From an uncultured Streptococcus sp. (GTDB lineage: Bacteria; Bacillota; Bacilli; Lactobacillales; Aerococcaceae): 14,076 bases of DNA. Under the pieces are notes generated by a model that worked only from the letters and a program-made list of their open reading frames with translations, made no database searches and was not told where the DNA came from. The first letter of the stretch is position 1, and each line of letters opens with the position of its first letter. The DNA is taken from contig CAJZJY010000008.1 of NCBI GenBank assembly GCA_916050055.1, forward strand, positions 1 through 14,076, written 5' to 3'. Made by a program: the position numbers and the translations under genes. This document shows positions 1-7,309 of this stretch, in pieces.

Positions 1-704
1 ACTTCGTAACGGTTCAAAACTGTGGTGTGACTCTGGATGAAAACGGCCGTAAAGTATTAGTAACAGAAGATATTCGTAACGGTAACGGACGTACGGTTAA
101 ATCTCGTTATTCTACACCAAACCGTGTTGATAAGATTTCAGAACCAATTCAATCTATTTTCTGGATTATGAAAGATGATGTACTACCACCACTAGTGAAA
201 ATCACAGATCCACGTTTGGCATCTATTTTAGGATGTACATTAATGACAAAACGTTCTAACGCTGAAAATACAGGAGCTGGGGCAAACTTAGATGCGCTTG
301 TTATCGAACCATACGCAAACCCATTCCGTGTATATCCATTAGTAGAGGACTACGAAAAATTCAAAGCATTATTTGATAAAGACGTAGACTGCTACATCAT
401 CAATACAGGAGACTACTTAGGTAAGAAAGTTACAAAAGAAGTTTCACTTGGTGTAATCGAAACAGTTGTAGATGGCAAAGCAAACTTCGAATTATTCGGT
501 GGGCTTCCAGGAATGGAATACTTACCAGTGGAAGGATATGAAGTGCCTGAAATGAACGGAGACTACGCTGAATTAATTCGTGACCGTATGCAATTCCGTC
601 TAGACTACTTGAAGGCATTTAATGATGCAAATCCAGAACATCAAATTCCACAAGATGCCCTTGAAAGCATCAAGACAATCGAACGCTTTATCGACGTATT
701 ATAG
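1..704 (+). CDS. PEP carboxykinase-like protein (DUF4914 type), 3' part only
   Basis: The frame is open from the window edge (first full codon at position 3) to the TAG at 702-704, so the N-terminal part lies outside. About 233 residues are visible; full-length relatives are, from memory, around 600 residues. Segments resemble the ATP-dependent PEP carboxykinase fold: a stretch ending in VLPPLVKI corresponds to the LPPVSKL region of PckA, and the later IINTGDYLGKK stretch corresponds to its W-NTGW-GG region. The spacing and wording differ enough from PckA that I place it in the PCK-like DUF4914 group rather than in true PckA. The expected chemistry, if catalytic, is interconversion of PEP and oxaloacetate with a nucleotide. 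The Walker-like kinase loop that would decide this is upstream of the window. It lies 15-18 nt before oadA and is surely co-transcribed with it, which supports a role in oxaloacetate metabolism. The family assignment is from memory of the motifs. Confidence 0.7.
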   Translation, partial: FVTVQNCGVTLDENGRKVLVTEDIRNGNGRTVKSRYSTPNRVDKISEPIQSIFWIMKDDVLPPLVKITDPRLASILGCTLMTKRSNAENTGAGANLDALVIEPYANPFRVYPLVEDYEKFKALFDKDVDCYIINTGDYLGKKVTKEVSLGVIETVVDGKANFELFGGLPGMEYLPVEGYEVPEMNGDYAELIRDRMQFRLDYLKAFNDANPEHQIPQDALESIKTIERFIDVL

Positions 705-722
705 TGGAAGGAGTGTTCGGTG

Positions 723-2114
723 ATGACTCGAAAAATAGGAATTACAGATACAATCTTACGGGATGCCCATCAATCTTTGATGGCAACCCGTATGCGAATT
801 GAAGATATGCTCCCTGTTTTAGATCAATTAGACGAAGCAGGATTTGCTTCTTTGGAATGTTGGGGTGGAGCAACGTTTGACGCATGTATTCGTTTCTTAG
901 ACGAAGATCCATGGGACAGACTGCGCACCTTGAAAAAACATTTAAAGAAAACACCGCTGCAAATGTTATTACGTGGACAAAATATTTTAGGATATCGTCA
1001 CTATGCCGATGATGTTGTAGAAAAATTTGTCGAAAAATCAGCAGAAAATGGAATTGATATTTTCAGAATTTTCGATGCGTTAAATGACGTTCGTAACTTG
1101 GAAGCTTCACTAAATGCCGTGAAGAAGACAGGTAAAGAAGCACAAATGACAATTTGCTACACGATTAGTGATGCGCATACGATTGACTATTACAAAGAAC
1201 TAGCAGCAAAAATGCAAGAAATGGGTGCCGATTCTATCTGTGTGAAAGACATGGCCGGAATTTTAACACCAGCTCGTGGTATTGAGCTTGTTCGTGCATT
1301 AAAAGAAGTGATTACAGTTCCAATCGTCGTGCATACACACTGCACAAGTGGTATTGCGCAACTCACTTATCAAGCAGTCATTGAAGCAGGTGCAGACCGC
1401 ATCGACACAGCACTTTCACCACTTAGTGAAGGTACAAGCCAACCACCTACAGAATCATTAGTTATCGCTCTTCGCGAATTAGGCTATGATATTTCGGTTG
1501 ATTTGGCAAAATTAGAACCTATTGCAGACCACTTCCGAGTAATTAAAGATAAATACATTAAAGATGGAACTTTGAATCCAAAAATGTTAACACCAGACCC
1601 ACGTGCCCTTTTATATCAAGTGCCTGGTGGAATGTTATCGAATATGTATTCTCAATTAACGCAAGCGGGTGCAACTGATAAATACGAAGAGGTATTAAAA
1701 GAGGTGCCTAAAGTAAGAGCAGACCTTGGATATCCACCGCTCGTAACTCCAATGAGTCAAATGGTGGGAACACAAGCAACAATGAACGTTCTTACAGGCC
1801 AACGTTACAAAGTGGTTTCTAACGAAGTGAAATCTTACCTACTTGGTTCTTATGGACAATCACCAGTACCAGTTCAAGAAAGCTTCAGAAGAAGTATCAT
1901 TGGTGACCAAGAAGTCATCAGTGACAGACCAGCAAACCACTTGCCACCAGAATTCGAAACACTCAAAGCAGAACTTGGAGATTTAGCAAGAAGTGACGAA
2001 GATGTCTTAACTTACGCACTCTTCCCTAAAGTCGGTAAAGAATTCTTGCTTAAGAAGAATGGACAATGGCAAAAACCATCTGAAATCGTGAAGATTTTTG
2101 CGACTGTAAAGTGA
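723..2114 (+). CDS. oadA: Oxaloacetate decarboxylase alpha subunit (carboxyltransferase), lacking a biotin domain
   Basis: This is the soluble carboxyltransferase that moves the carboxyl group from oxaloacetate to biotin, releasing pyruvate. The N-terminus carries the family hallmark TDTILRDAHQSL, followed by an HMGL-like TIM barrel with ECWGGATFD, LRGQN, FRIFDALND, CVKDMAG and VHTHCTSG, which contribute metal and substrate ligands. After about residue 290 comes the conserved PYC_OADA-type C-terminal domain (PGGMLSNM, VTPMSQ, GSYGQSP). It is about 463 residues and ends there, so the biotinyl domain found at the C-terminus of the roughly 590-residue Klebsiella OadA is absent; biotin is on the separate gene two positions downstream. 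AAGGAG at 708-713 serves either GTG 720 or ATG 723; I chose ATG because the product then begins MTRKIGITDT. Pyruvate carboxylase and transcarboxylase share the domain, but the downstream beta and anchor genes point to a sodium-pumping decarboxylase. Confidence 0.93.
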   Translation: MTRKIGITDTILRDAHQSLMATRMRIEDMLPVLDQLDEAGFASLECWGGATFDACIRFLDEDPWDRLRTLKKHLKKTPLQMLLRGQNILGYRHYADDVVEKFVEKSAENGIDIFRIFDALNDVRNLEASLNAVKKTGKEAQMTICYTISDAHTIDYYKELAAKMQEMGADSICVKDMAGILTPARGIELVRALKEVITVPIVVHTHCTSGIAQLTYQAVIEAGADRIDTALSPLSEGTSQPPTESLVIALRELGYDISVDLAKLEPIADHFRVIKDKYIKDGTLNPKMLTPDPRALLYQVPGGMLSNMYSQLTQAGATDKYEEVLKEVPKVRADLGYPPLVTPMSQMVGTQATMNVLTGQRYKVVSNEVKSYLLGSYGQSPVPVQESFRRSIIGDQEVISDRPANHLPPEFETLKAELGDLARSDEDVLTYALFPKVGKEFLLKKNGQWQKPSEIVKIFATVK

Positions 2115-2124
2115 GGAGAGAGTT

Positions 2125-2442
2125 ATGCACTTAAGTTTATTAGAAATCCTATGGATCACAATCGTTTCAATGGGAATTGTGTTTGTGATGTTGACGATTC
2201 TAATGTTCCTCATGCAAGGAAGCTCTAAAGTTATCCAAATGTTGGAAGCCAAGAGTCATCCTACTGCTGGAGTTGTAGGAAAACCAGTTGAGGTGAAACC
2301 TGAGGCTCCAACAAATGATGGAACACTATTTGAAACGAATAAACTTGCTCGAGTTGCCGCACTGGTCGCTTTAACAAAAGCGAGTGCGGATGTTCCGGAC
2401 AAGCACTTTGAAATTGTATCGATTGAAAAGAAGGTGGACTAA
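2125..2442 (+). CDS. Small membrane subunit of oxaloacetate decarboxylase (OadG/OadH-like)
   Basis: This 105-residue protein has a single hydrophobic helix at about residues 5-31 (LLEILWITIVSMGIVFVMLT and onwards) and then a soluble, charged tail of about 70 residues. That layout matches the gamma-type subunits of biotin-dependent sodium-pumping decarboxylases (OadG or MmdD; the Enterococcus faecalis equivalent is called OadH), which anchor the carboxyltransferase to the membrane beta subunit. The start has a good ribosome site, GAGGAGAG at 2113-2120, which overlaps the oadA stop region. The stop TAA (2440-2442) abuts the ATG of the biotin carrier, so the two are translationally coupled. Sequence conservation in this family is low, so the call rests mainly on position and topology. 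Confidence 0.8.
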   Translation: MHLSLLEILWITIVSMGIVFVMLTILMFLMQGSSKVIQMLEAKSHPTAGVVGKPVEVKPEAPTNDGTLFETNKLARVAALVALTKASADVPDKHFEIVSIEKKVD

Positions 2443-2817
2443 ATGAAAAAATACGAGGTAGAAGTGAATGGCGAAACATTTATCGTCTCACTAAAAGAAA
2501 TTTCAAATGAAGAAGCAACACAAAAATTAGCGGCAGCTCCAACTCCAGCACCTAGTGCGCCAGTGGAAGAAAAGAAAGCAGCACCAGCACCTGCTCCAAC
2601 AGGGGATGGTGAAGTGGTGCCTGCTCCTATGGCAGGGATTGTATTATCGGTCAATAAAAATGTCGGTGATGCAGTGAAAAAAGGAGATGTACTTGTGATT
2701 TTAGAAGCCATGAAGATGGAAAATGAAATCCTTGCTCCGGCTGATGGTGTTGTGAAAGCAATTCATGTATCAAGTAATGAATCTGTCGAATCGAACCAAC
2801 CACTCTTAACGATTTAG
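2443..2817 (+). CDS. Biotin carboxyl carrier subunit of oxaloacetate decarboxylase
   Basis: The 124-residue product has an N-terminal segment of about 30 residues, a flexible Ala/Pro/Lys-rich linker at about residues 30-62, and a biotinyl/lipoyl barrel at about 56-124. The biotin attachment motif EAMKMEN is present with the target lysine at residue 91, 33 residues from the C-terminus, as is usual for biotin carriers. It shuttles the carboxyl group from the OadA active site to the membrane beta subunit and must be modified by biotin ligase (BirA), which is not in this window. A separate carrier gene between the anchor and beta genes is the split arrangement seen in Enterococcus (OadD) and in methylmalonyl-CoA decarboxylases (MmdC). 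The start codon directly follows the upstream stop, and AAGGTGG at 2430-2436 is the likely ribosome site inside the preceding gene. Confidence 0.92.
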   Translation: MKKYEVEVNGETFIVSLKEISNEEATQKLAAAPTPAPSAPVEEKKAAPAPAPTGDGEVVPAPMAGIVLSVNKNVGDAVKKGDVLVILEAMKMENEILAPADGVVKAIHVSSNESVESNQPLLTI

Positions 2818-2830
2818 GAGGCGATGGTTT

Positions 2831-3958
2831 ATGGAAGTCATTCAACAGTTGATTGAAACAAGTGGGGTTTATAATTTAACGATTCAAAATGTCATTATGT
2901 TAATTATTGCCTGCGTGTTTCTATATCTAGGGATTAAACGAGGGTATGAGCCATACTTAATGGTTCCGATTGCGTTCGGGATGCTCCTTGTAAACTTACC
3001 ATTAGCAGGGTTGATGGATGCTCCTACTGAAAATGGACCTGGTGGACTTTTGTATTACTTATATCAAGGAACAAACCTTGGTATTTATCCACCATTGATT
3101 TTCCTTTGCTTAGGGGCCTCAACAGACTTTGGACCGCTACTAGCTAATCCAAAGACCATCTTGCTTGGTGGGGCAGCTCAATTCGGTATTTTCGTCGCAT
3201 TCTTCCTTTCAGTAATGTGGGGAATGACACCGCAAGAAGCTGCTTCAGTAGGGATTATCGGGGGTGCGGATGGACCAACTGCCTTGTTCTTAACGACAAG
3301 ACTTGCACCGCACTTATTACCAGCAATCGCGCTAGCAGCGTACTCATACATGGCGCTTGTGCCAATTATTCAACCGCCAATTATTCGTGCGCTCACAACG
3401 AAGAAAGAACGTCTAGTGAAGATGACAGAAAATCGTAAAGTCAGTGAAACGGAAAAAATTCTTTTCCCAATCATCGTTACAATTTTTGTCAGCTTATTAG
3501 TACCAAGTGCAACACCATTAGTAGGATGCTTAATGCTCGGTAACTTAATTAAAGAAATTAAGGTAGTGCCAAACATTACAAAAGTTCTACAAAATGCGAT
3601 GATGTACGGAGTTACCATTATTTTAGGATTAACCGTTGGAGCGAAAGCGACAGGGGAATTGTTCTTATCAGTATCGACACTTAAAATTACTTTACTAGGA
3701 TTAATCGCTTTTGCTGCAGGTACTGCGGCGGGGGTTATTATGGGTAAATTGATGTATAAACTATCTGGCGGTAAAATCAATCCAATGATTGGTGCAGCAG
3801 GGGTATCTGCAGTACCAATGGCCGCTCGTGTTGTACAAAAAGAAGGACAAAGAGAAGACCCAAGTAACTACTTATTAATGCATGCAATGGGACCAAACGT
3901 AGCCGGAGTTATCGGTAGTGCGATTGCGGCGGGGGTATTACTCGCATTCTTCTCATAA
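2831..3958 (+). CDS. oadB: Sodium-translocating oxaloacetate decarboxylase beta subunit
   Basis: This is the integral membrane subunit that decarboxylates carboxybiotin and exports sodium ions. The 375-residue product is almost entirely hydrophobic, with roughly nine to eleven membrane segments. It carries the two family signatures: GGADGPT near residue 147, whose aspartate corresponds to the essential Asp203 of the Klebsiella protein, and the C-terminal block from NPMIGAAGVSAVPMAARV to HAMGPNVAGVIGSAIAAG, which holds the conserved Asn, Gly and Ser residues of the ion path. Length is normal for the short beta subunits (about 370-430). AGGAGG at 2816-2821 lies 9 nt before ATG 2831 and overlaps the biotin-carrier stop; a nearer ATG at 2824 is out of frame. 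It is the last gene of the operon, followed by a strong terminator. GcdB and MmdB are close relatives, and oxaloacetate specificity comes from the alpha subunit. Confidence 0.95.
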   Translation: MEVIQQLIETSGVYNLTIQNVIMLIIACVFLYLGIKRGYEPYLMVPIAFGMLLVNLPLAGLMDAPTENGPGGLLYYLYQGTNLGIYPPLIFLCLGASTDFGPLLANPKTILLGGAAQFGIFVAFFLSVMWGMTPQEAASVGIIGGADGPTALFLTTRLAPHLLPAIALAAYSYMALVPIIQPPIIRALTTKKERLVKMTENRKVSETEKILFPIIVTIFVSLLVPSATPLVGCLMLGNLIKEIKVVPNITKVLQNAMMYGVTIILGLTVGAKATGELFLSVSTLKITLLGLIAFAAGTAAGVIMGKLMYKLSGGKINPMIGAAGVSAVPMAARVVQKEGQREDPSNYLLMHAMGPNVAGVIGSAIAAGVLLAFFS

Positions 3959-3980
3959 TAGAAGCACTCCTTTCAAACAA

Positions 3981-4016
3981 AAATCAGAAGAAGAGAAATC
4001 TTCTTCTGATTTTTTT
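3981..4016 (+). terminator. Rho-independent terminator of the oad operon
   Basis: A 14-bp perfect stem pairs 3981-3994 with 3999-4012 around a GAAA tetraloop, followed by a run of T to 4016. It starts 22 bases after the oadB stop and ends only 27 bases before the comFA ATG. Confidence 0.93.
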
Positions 4017-4042
4017 GCGTAGTTAGAGGTGAGGTGAGTGGG

Positions 4043-5401
4043 ATGGAAGGAGCTGTTGGACGTATTCAAGCTGTCTATCAATCGATGCTAAAAGAGCATG
4101 AAGTTTCTACGAATGCTGTGCTAGATGTTGGGATTACAGTGAAGAATGGAAAGAAAGAGTGCCAGTTTTGTGGAAATACGGATCCGTTGGAGTTTGCGAA
4201 AGGGCCTTGCCTGAATTGTGAAGGCGGTGAATGTTGGTATTGCTTGAAGTGTATTGGAATGGGAAAGGTGAAGGCCTGTAGTGTGTTGATTGCGACTCCT
4301 GAAGAAGAGCAGCCTTTTCCAAAAAGAGAAGAAGGATTAGTGCACTATAAACATTGCTTGAGTACAAAGCAGGAGCAGCTCTCTTTGGAGTGCTCAAAAG
4401 TCGTAAAGCAAACAGGATTTCGCGAGCACCTACTTTGGGCTGTGACAGGTTCTGGGAAAACGGAGATGATTTTTGCGAGTATCGAATGGATGTTGCAACA
4501 AGGAAAGAGAGTAGCCATTGCTGCACCAAGAATTGATGTATGTGTGGAGTTGACGCCGCGTTTGAAGGAAGCTTTCCCAACAGTCGAGCAAAACGTCCTT
4601 CACTCGCAGTCAGAAGAAAGCTACAAGAGAGTGCCACTGACGATTGCGACGACGCACCAGATGCTAAGATTTTACCGCGCTTTTGATTTGGTCGTGATTG
4701 ATGAGACAGATTCATTCCCATACCGGGATAATGAGTTACTGATTCGCGCAGTTCATCGTGCGGTGAAAGAGGACGGCTGTTTGCTATATTTAACGGCGAC
4801 TCCGTCCCAGACTTTAGAAAAAAGAATCAAACGAAAAGAGCTGTCGGTATCCTTGCTACCGGAACGGTATCATAAGAAGCCGTTAATAGTACCGACGATG
4901 AGTTTTATCGGAGATTTAGACAAAAGATTGAAAAAGAAGAAAGTGCCAAAACCTGTATGTCAGTTTATAGAGGAACATGTTAAAGTAGGGAAAAGATTTT
5001 TGCTGTTTGTACCGAGAATTACACTTCTTAATCCGATAGAAGTAGCACTTAGACGACAGTTTCCAAATGCAAAATTCGAGACGGTCAGCTCTAAAGAAAC
5101 GTATCGGCAAGAAAGAATCGCAAAAATGAGAGCAGGAGAACTCGATTTTCTAGTGACGACAACGATTCTTGAGCGCGGAGTGACTTTTCCGGGAGTCGAT
5201 GTTTGTGTCATCAATGCTCACGAAGAGGAATTCTCAAGAGAAGTACTCGTGCAAATCGCAGGACGCGTTGGACGTACAGCAGAATGTCCAACAGGAGAAG
5301 TGGTTTATTTTCATAATGGCAAAACAAAAGCAATGGTCCAGGCGGTCAGGGAAATCGAAAACTTAAATCAACAAGCGCTTCTTGGGAGGGAACACGCATG
5401 A
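4043..5401 (+). CDS. comFA: Competence helicase ComFA (late DNA-uptake ATPase)
   Basis: ComFA is a membrane-associated superfamily 2 helicase/translocase that helps pull transforming single-stranded DNA through the ComEC channel. Numbered from ATG 4043, an N-terminal zinc-binding region carries cysteines at about 40, 43, 56, 59, 64, 67 and 70 in CxxC pairs. Then follow Walker A (TGSGKTEM, about 135-142), the DEAD-box-like VIDETD (about 218-223), motif III (LTATPS), and in the C-terminal RecA domain a QIAGRVGRT motif VI near residue 420. Length, about 452, is typical of the family. I chose ATG 4043 because GAGG (4031-4034) lies 8 nt before it; GTG 4034 would add three residues. The stop overlaps the comFC start as ATGA. 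No cin-box or sigma-A promoter is visible between the oad terminator and the start. AGA codons are frequent, unlike the CGT-rich oad and secA genes, which fits low expression. Confidence 0.95.
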   Translation: MEGAVGRIQAVYQSMLKEHEVSTNAVLDVGITVKNGKKECQFCGNTDPLEFAKGPCLNCEGGECWYCLKCIGMGKVKACSVLIATPEEEQPFPKREEGLVHYKHCLSTKQEQLSLECSKVVKQTGFREHLLWAVTGSGKTEMIFASIEWMLQQGKRVAIAAPRIDVCVELTPRLKEAFPTVEQNVLHSQSEESYKRVPLTIATTHQMLRFYRAFDLVVIDETDSFPYRDNELLIRAVHRAVKEDGCLLYLTATPSQTLEKRIKRKELSVSLLPERYHKKPLIVPTMSFIGDLDKRLKKKKVPKPVCQFIEEHVKVGKRFLLFVPRITLLNPIEVALRRQFPNAKFETVSSKETYRQERIAKMRAGELDFLVTTTILERGVTFPGVDVCVINAHEEEFSREVLVQIAGRVGRTAECPTGEVVYFHNGKTKAMVQAVREIENLNQQALLGREHA

Positions 5402-6078
5402 AATGTTTATGGTGCGGGGAAGAAGTCGAACGAGCCCAACCGATACTCTCGTTTTTACTAGGAGCAAATAGAAAGTGCATTTGCGTCAATTGTGAGCATC
5501 CGTTTATGGAATTAAAACAGCATCCAACTTGCCTAGAATGCGGGAGGTTGATGACAAAAGTAGAAGTCTGCCCGGATTGTCAAAAATGGCATCAAGTAAA
5601 AGAAGCGGTACTCCTAAAGAATACTGCCTTGTATGCTTATGATGAGGCGGGGCGAAAGTTTATGGAGTTATTCAAATTTGTGGGAGATACAAGAGTGATG
5701 ACGTTGGTGATAAAGGAATTAAGGCAAGAGTTACTAAAGTATCAAAAGAGGGGCTTCGTTCTCTGTCCATTACCTTCGTCCAAAGCGAGTCTAAGAAAAA
5801 GAGAATTCGAGACGATTCCAACTTTACTGGAACAGTGCCATGTACCAGCTGTTTCGCTTTTAGAACATATTGGCAGTGGGAAGAAGCAATCCGAGAAGAC
5901 AAGGCAGGAGCGTCTGCAACTAAAGCAACCTTTTAAAGTGAAAGAGAAAGTAGGGGTTCCAAAGAAAGTCTTATTGGTGGATGATGTTTATACAACCGGC
6001 GCAACAATCCACCTTGCCGCAAAAGCATTAACGGAAACAGGTGTTGAAGAAGTGGAGTCTCTGACGTTATTTAGATAA
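5398..6078 (+). CDS. comFC: ComF family protein ComFC (phosphoribosyltransferase-like, competence)
   Basis: This 226-residue protein has an N-terminal zinc-finger-like part with CxxC pairs at residues 3/6, about 29-33, 46/49 and 58/61, and a type I phosphoribosyltransferase domain from about residue 75. The PRPP-loop signature VLLVDDVYTTGAT lies at about 197-209, near the C-terminus, as in all ComFC proteins. Instead of the common GFNQ stretch of the family it has REFETIPTLL, a modest variation. ComFC partners with ComFA in transformation and binds nucleotides, although its exact reaction is not settled. Its ATG (5398-5400) overlaps the comFA TGA, and GGGAGGG at 5384-5390 is the ribosome site, so the pair is translationally coupled. 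The gene is followed by a 34-bp palindrome and then by the convergent gldA. Confidence 0.94.
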   Translation: MKCLWCGEEVERAQPILSFLLGANRKCICVNCEHPFMELKQHPTCLECGRLMTKVEVCPDCQKWHQVKEAVLLKNTALYAYDEAGRKFMELFKFVGDTRVMTLVIKELRQELLKYQKRGFVLCPLPSSKASLRKREFETIPTLLEQCHVPAVSLLEHIGSGKKQSEKTRQERLQLKQPFKVKEKVGVPKKVLLVDDVYTTGATIHLAAKALTETGVEEVESLTLFR

Positions 6079-6082
6079 AAAG

Positions 6083-6116
6083 TGTATCAAAAATGATACG
6101 TATCATTTTTGATACA
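6083..6116. repeat. 34-bp perfect palindrome made of two smaller hairpins
   Basis: Bases 6083-6099 are the exact reverse complement of 6100-6116 with no central spacer. Each half is also an inverted repeat: GTATCA-AAAA-TGATAC on the left and GTATCA-TTTT-TGATAC on the right. The middle 12 bases TGATACGTATCA are a palindrome in their own right. It starts 4 bases after the comFC stop. It may act as the comFC transcript end, but no T run follows it, so it is not a standard terminator; an operator or cruciform site is also possible. Confidence 0.85.
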
Positions 6117-6133
6117 AAATAAATCGATAAAAC

Positions 6134-6159
6134 AGCCCAAGCAGATTTCTGCTTGGGCT
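6134..6159 (-). terminator. gldA terminator, possibly bidirectional
   Basis: A near-continuous 11-12-bp stem pairs AGCCCAAGCAGA (6134-6145) with TCTGCTTGGGCT (6148-6159). In the minus direction it lies 21 bases past the gldA stop and is followed by TGTTTTAT, a usable T tract. In the plus direction the following ATTGAAATTT is only weakly T-rich, so it may also serve comFC. Confidence 0.82.
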
Positions 6160-6180
6160 ATTGAAATTTATCTAGTATTT

Positions 6181-7275
6181 TTAGAATCTTGTAGTGACGT
6201 ATTGGTCAAGAGCAAGAAGAGCATTTGCGACATCTTCAGCAGTATAGTCAACAACCATTTGGTGGATGGTTTCGCCTTCTTGTGTTGCAAGGGAACCAAT
6301 CTTGAGTAAGTCTTCATATGGTACAGAATCCAATTTTACTTCTTTCAGCGTTGTTGGTAATCCAAGTGCTTTATAGAAAGTAATGTATTTATCGAGTTCT
6401 TCTTTTGGACGATTTTCTAATAACAGTTGTGTCAATGTACCGTAAGCTACTTTTTCACCGTGAGTAAGAGTATGGATGTCTCCATGAATCGCTGTGAATC
6501 CGTTATGGATGGCATGTGCTGCTGCTAATCCAGCTGATTCAAAACCGATACCGCTGAGTAGGGTGTTTGCTTCTACAACAGCTTCTAAAGATGGAGTAAC
6601 CACTTTGGCGTTTGCTGCTGCAACGGCTTGTAGACCATTTTCGAATAAAGTACTTTCGCAGACACGAGCGATGGCTTCTGCGGCAATCGTTGGCACTTGA
6701 CCGACCATTGTGCCGCCTTGTGCTTCGATGACTGCACGAGCCTCCACCCAAGTAGCAAGAGCATCGGCAATTCCTGAGATTAATAAACGAACAGGAGCAT
6801 TGGCAATGACTTTTGTATCCACTAATACTAATTCTGGGTTTTTCTTGTAGAAACGATAGCGTTCAAACACGCCTTCTGCTGAATAAATTACAGAGAGTGC
6901 AGAAGTTGGAGCATCCGTTGAAGCAATTGTTGGTAAAATCGCTACCGGACAATTTGAGTCATCCGCAATCGCTTTGGCTGTATCGATCGATTTACCTCCA
7001 CCTAAACCGATGACTACGTTTAGTTGATGTTCCTTCACAACTTCAGCAACGCGGCGAACTTCATCATTAGTTGCTTCACCATGGAAGATTTCACGATGGA
7101 CAAACGCGCCTTCTTTTACGAGATTCTCTTCTAGTTCTTTACCGACTAAATCATAAACGATAGGGTCGCAAAGAAGGAGATGTCGATCCCCAAGAGCCAA
7201 AACGTGAGAAAGACCAGTTTTAAGAACATCTTTCCCCTGAACATAACGAGACGGACTAGCAAATACTTTTTCCAT
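6181..7275 (-). CDS. gldA: Glycerol dehydrogenase (NAD-dependent, zinc-binding)
   Basis: The 364-residue product belongs to the iron/zinc-dependent alcohol dehydrogenase group III. It oxidises glycerol to dihydroxyacetone with NAD in the cytosol, or runs in reverse to dispose of reducing power. The NAD-binding GGGKSID is at about 92-98. The metal ligands stand where the Bacillus stearothermophilus enzyme has Asp173, His256 and His274: here Asp171 (ISGIADALATW), His254 (AAHAIHNGF) and His272 (THGEKVAYG). I prefer ATG 7275 over ATG 7281, because AAGGAG (7284-7289) is 8 nt from the former and only 2 nt from the latter. It is a single-gene transcript with its own promoter, overlapped by a cre site, and a terminator. 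No dihydroxyacetone kinase gene is adjacent. Related enzymes can act on hydroxyacetone or other vicinal diols, so the physiological substrate is inferred from the family. Confidence 0.93.
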   Translation of the reverse strand: MEKVFASPSRYVQGKDVLKTGLSHVLALGDRHLLLCDPIVYDLVGKELEENLVKEGAFVHREIFHGEATNDEVRRVAEVVKEHQLNVVIGLGGGKSIDTAKAIADDSNCPVAILPTIASTDAPTSALSVIYSAEGVFERYRFYKKNPELVLVDTKVIANAPVRLLISGIADALATWVEARAVIEAQGGTMVGQVPTIAAEAIARVCESTLFENGLQAVAAANAKVVTPSLEAVVEANTLLSGIGFESAGLAAAHAIHNGFTAIHGDIHTLTHGEKVAYGTLTQLLLENRPKEELDKYITFYKALGLPTTLKEVKLDSVPYEDLLKIGSLATQEGETIHQMVVDYTAEDVANALLALDQYVTTRF

Positions 7276-7309
7276 AATCATAACTCCTTTATAGTTTGTT
7301 TATAACTTC

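Noticed and set aside
2824..2830. ATG 2824 as the oadB start
   Set aside because: It is out of frame with oadB and only 2 bases from the ribosome site.
4016..4024. A ComX cin-box before comFA
   Set aside because: TGCGTAGT shares only about four of eight positions with TACGAATA, which is no better than chance.
4134..4721. A 195-codon minus-strand open frame opposite comFA
   Set aside because: It is antisense to a well-supported gene with clear helicase motifs, has no recognisable domain, and is Ser/Leu-rich as expected of a shadow frame.
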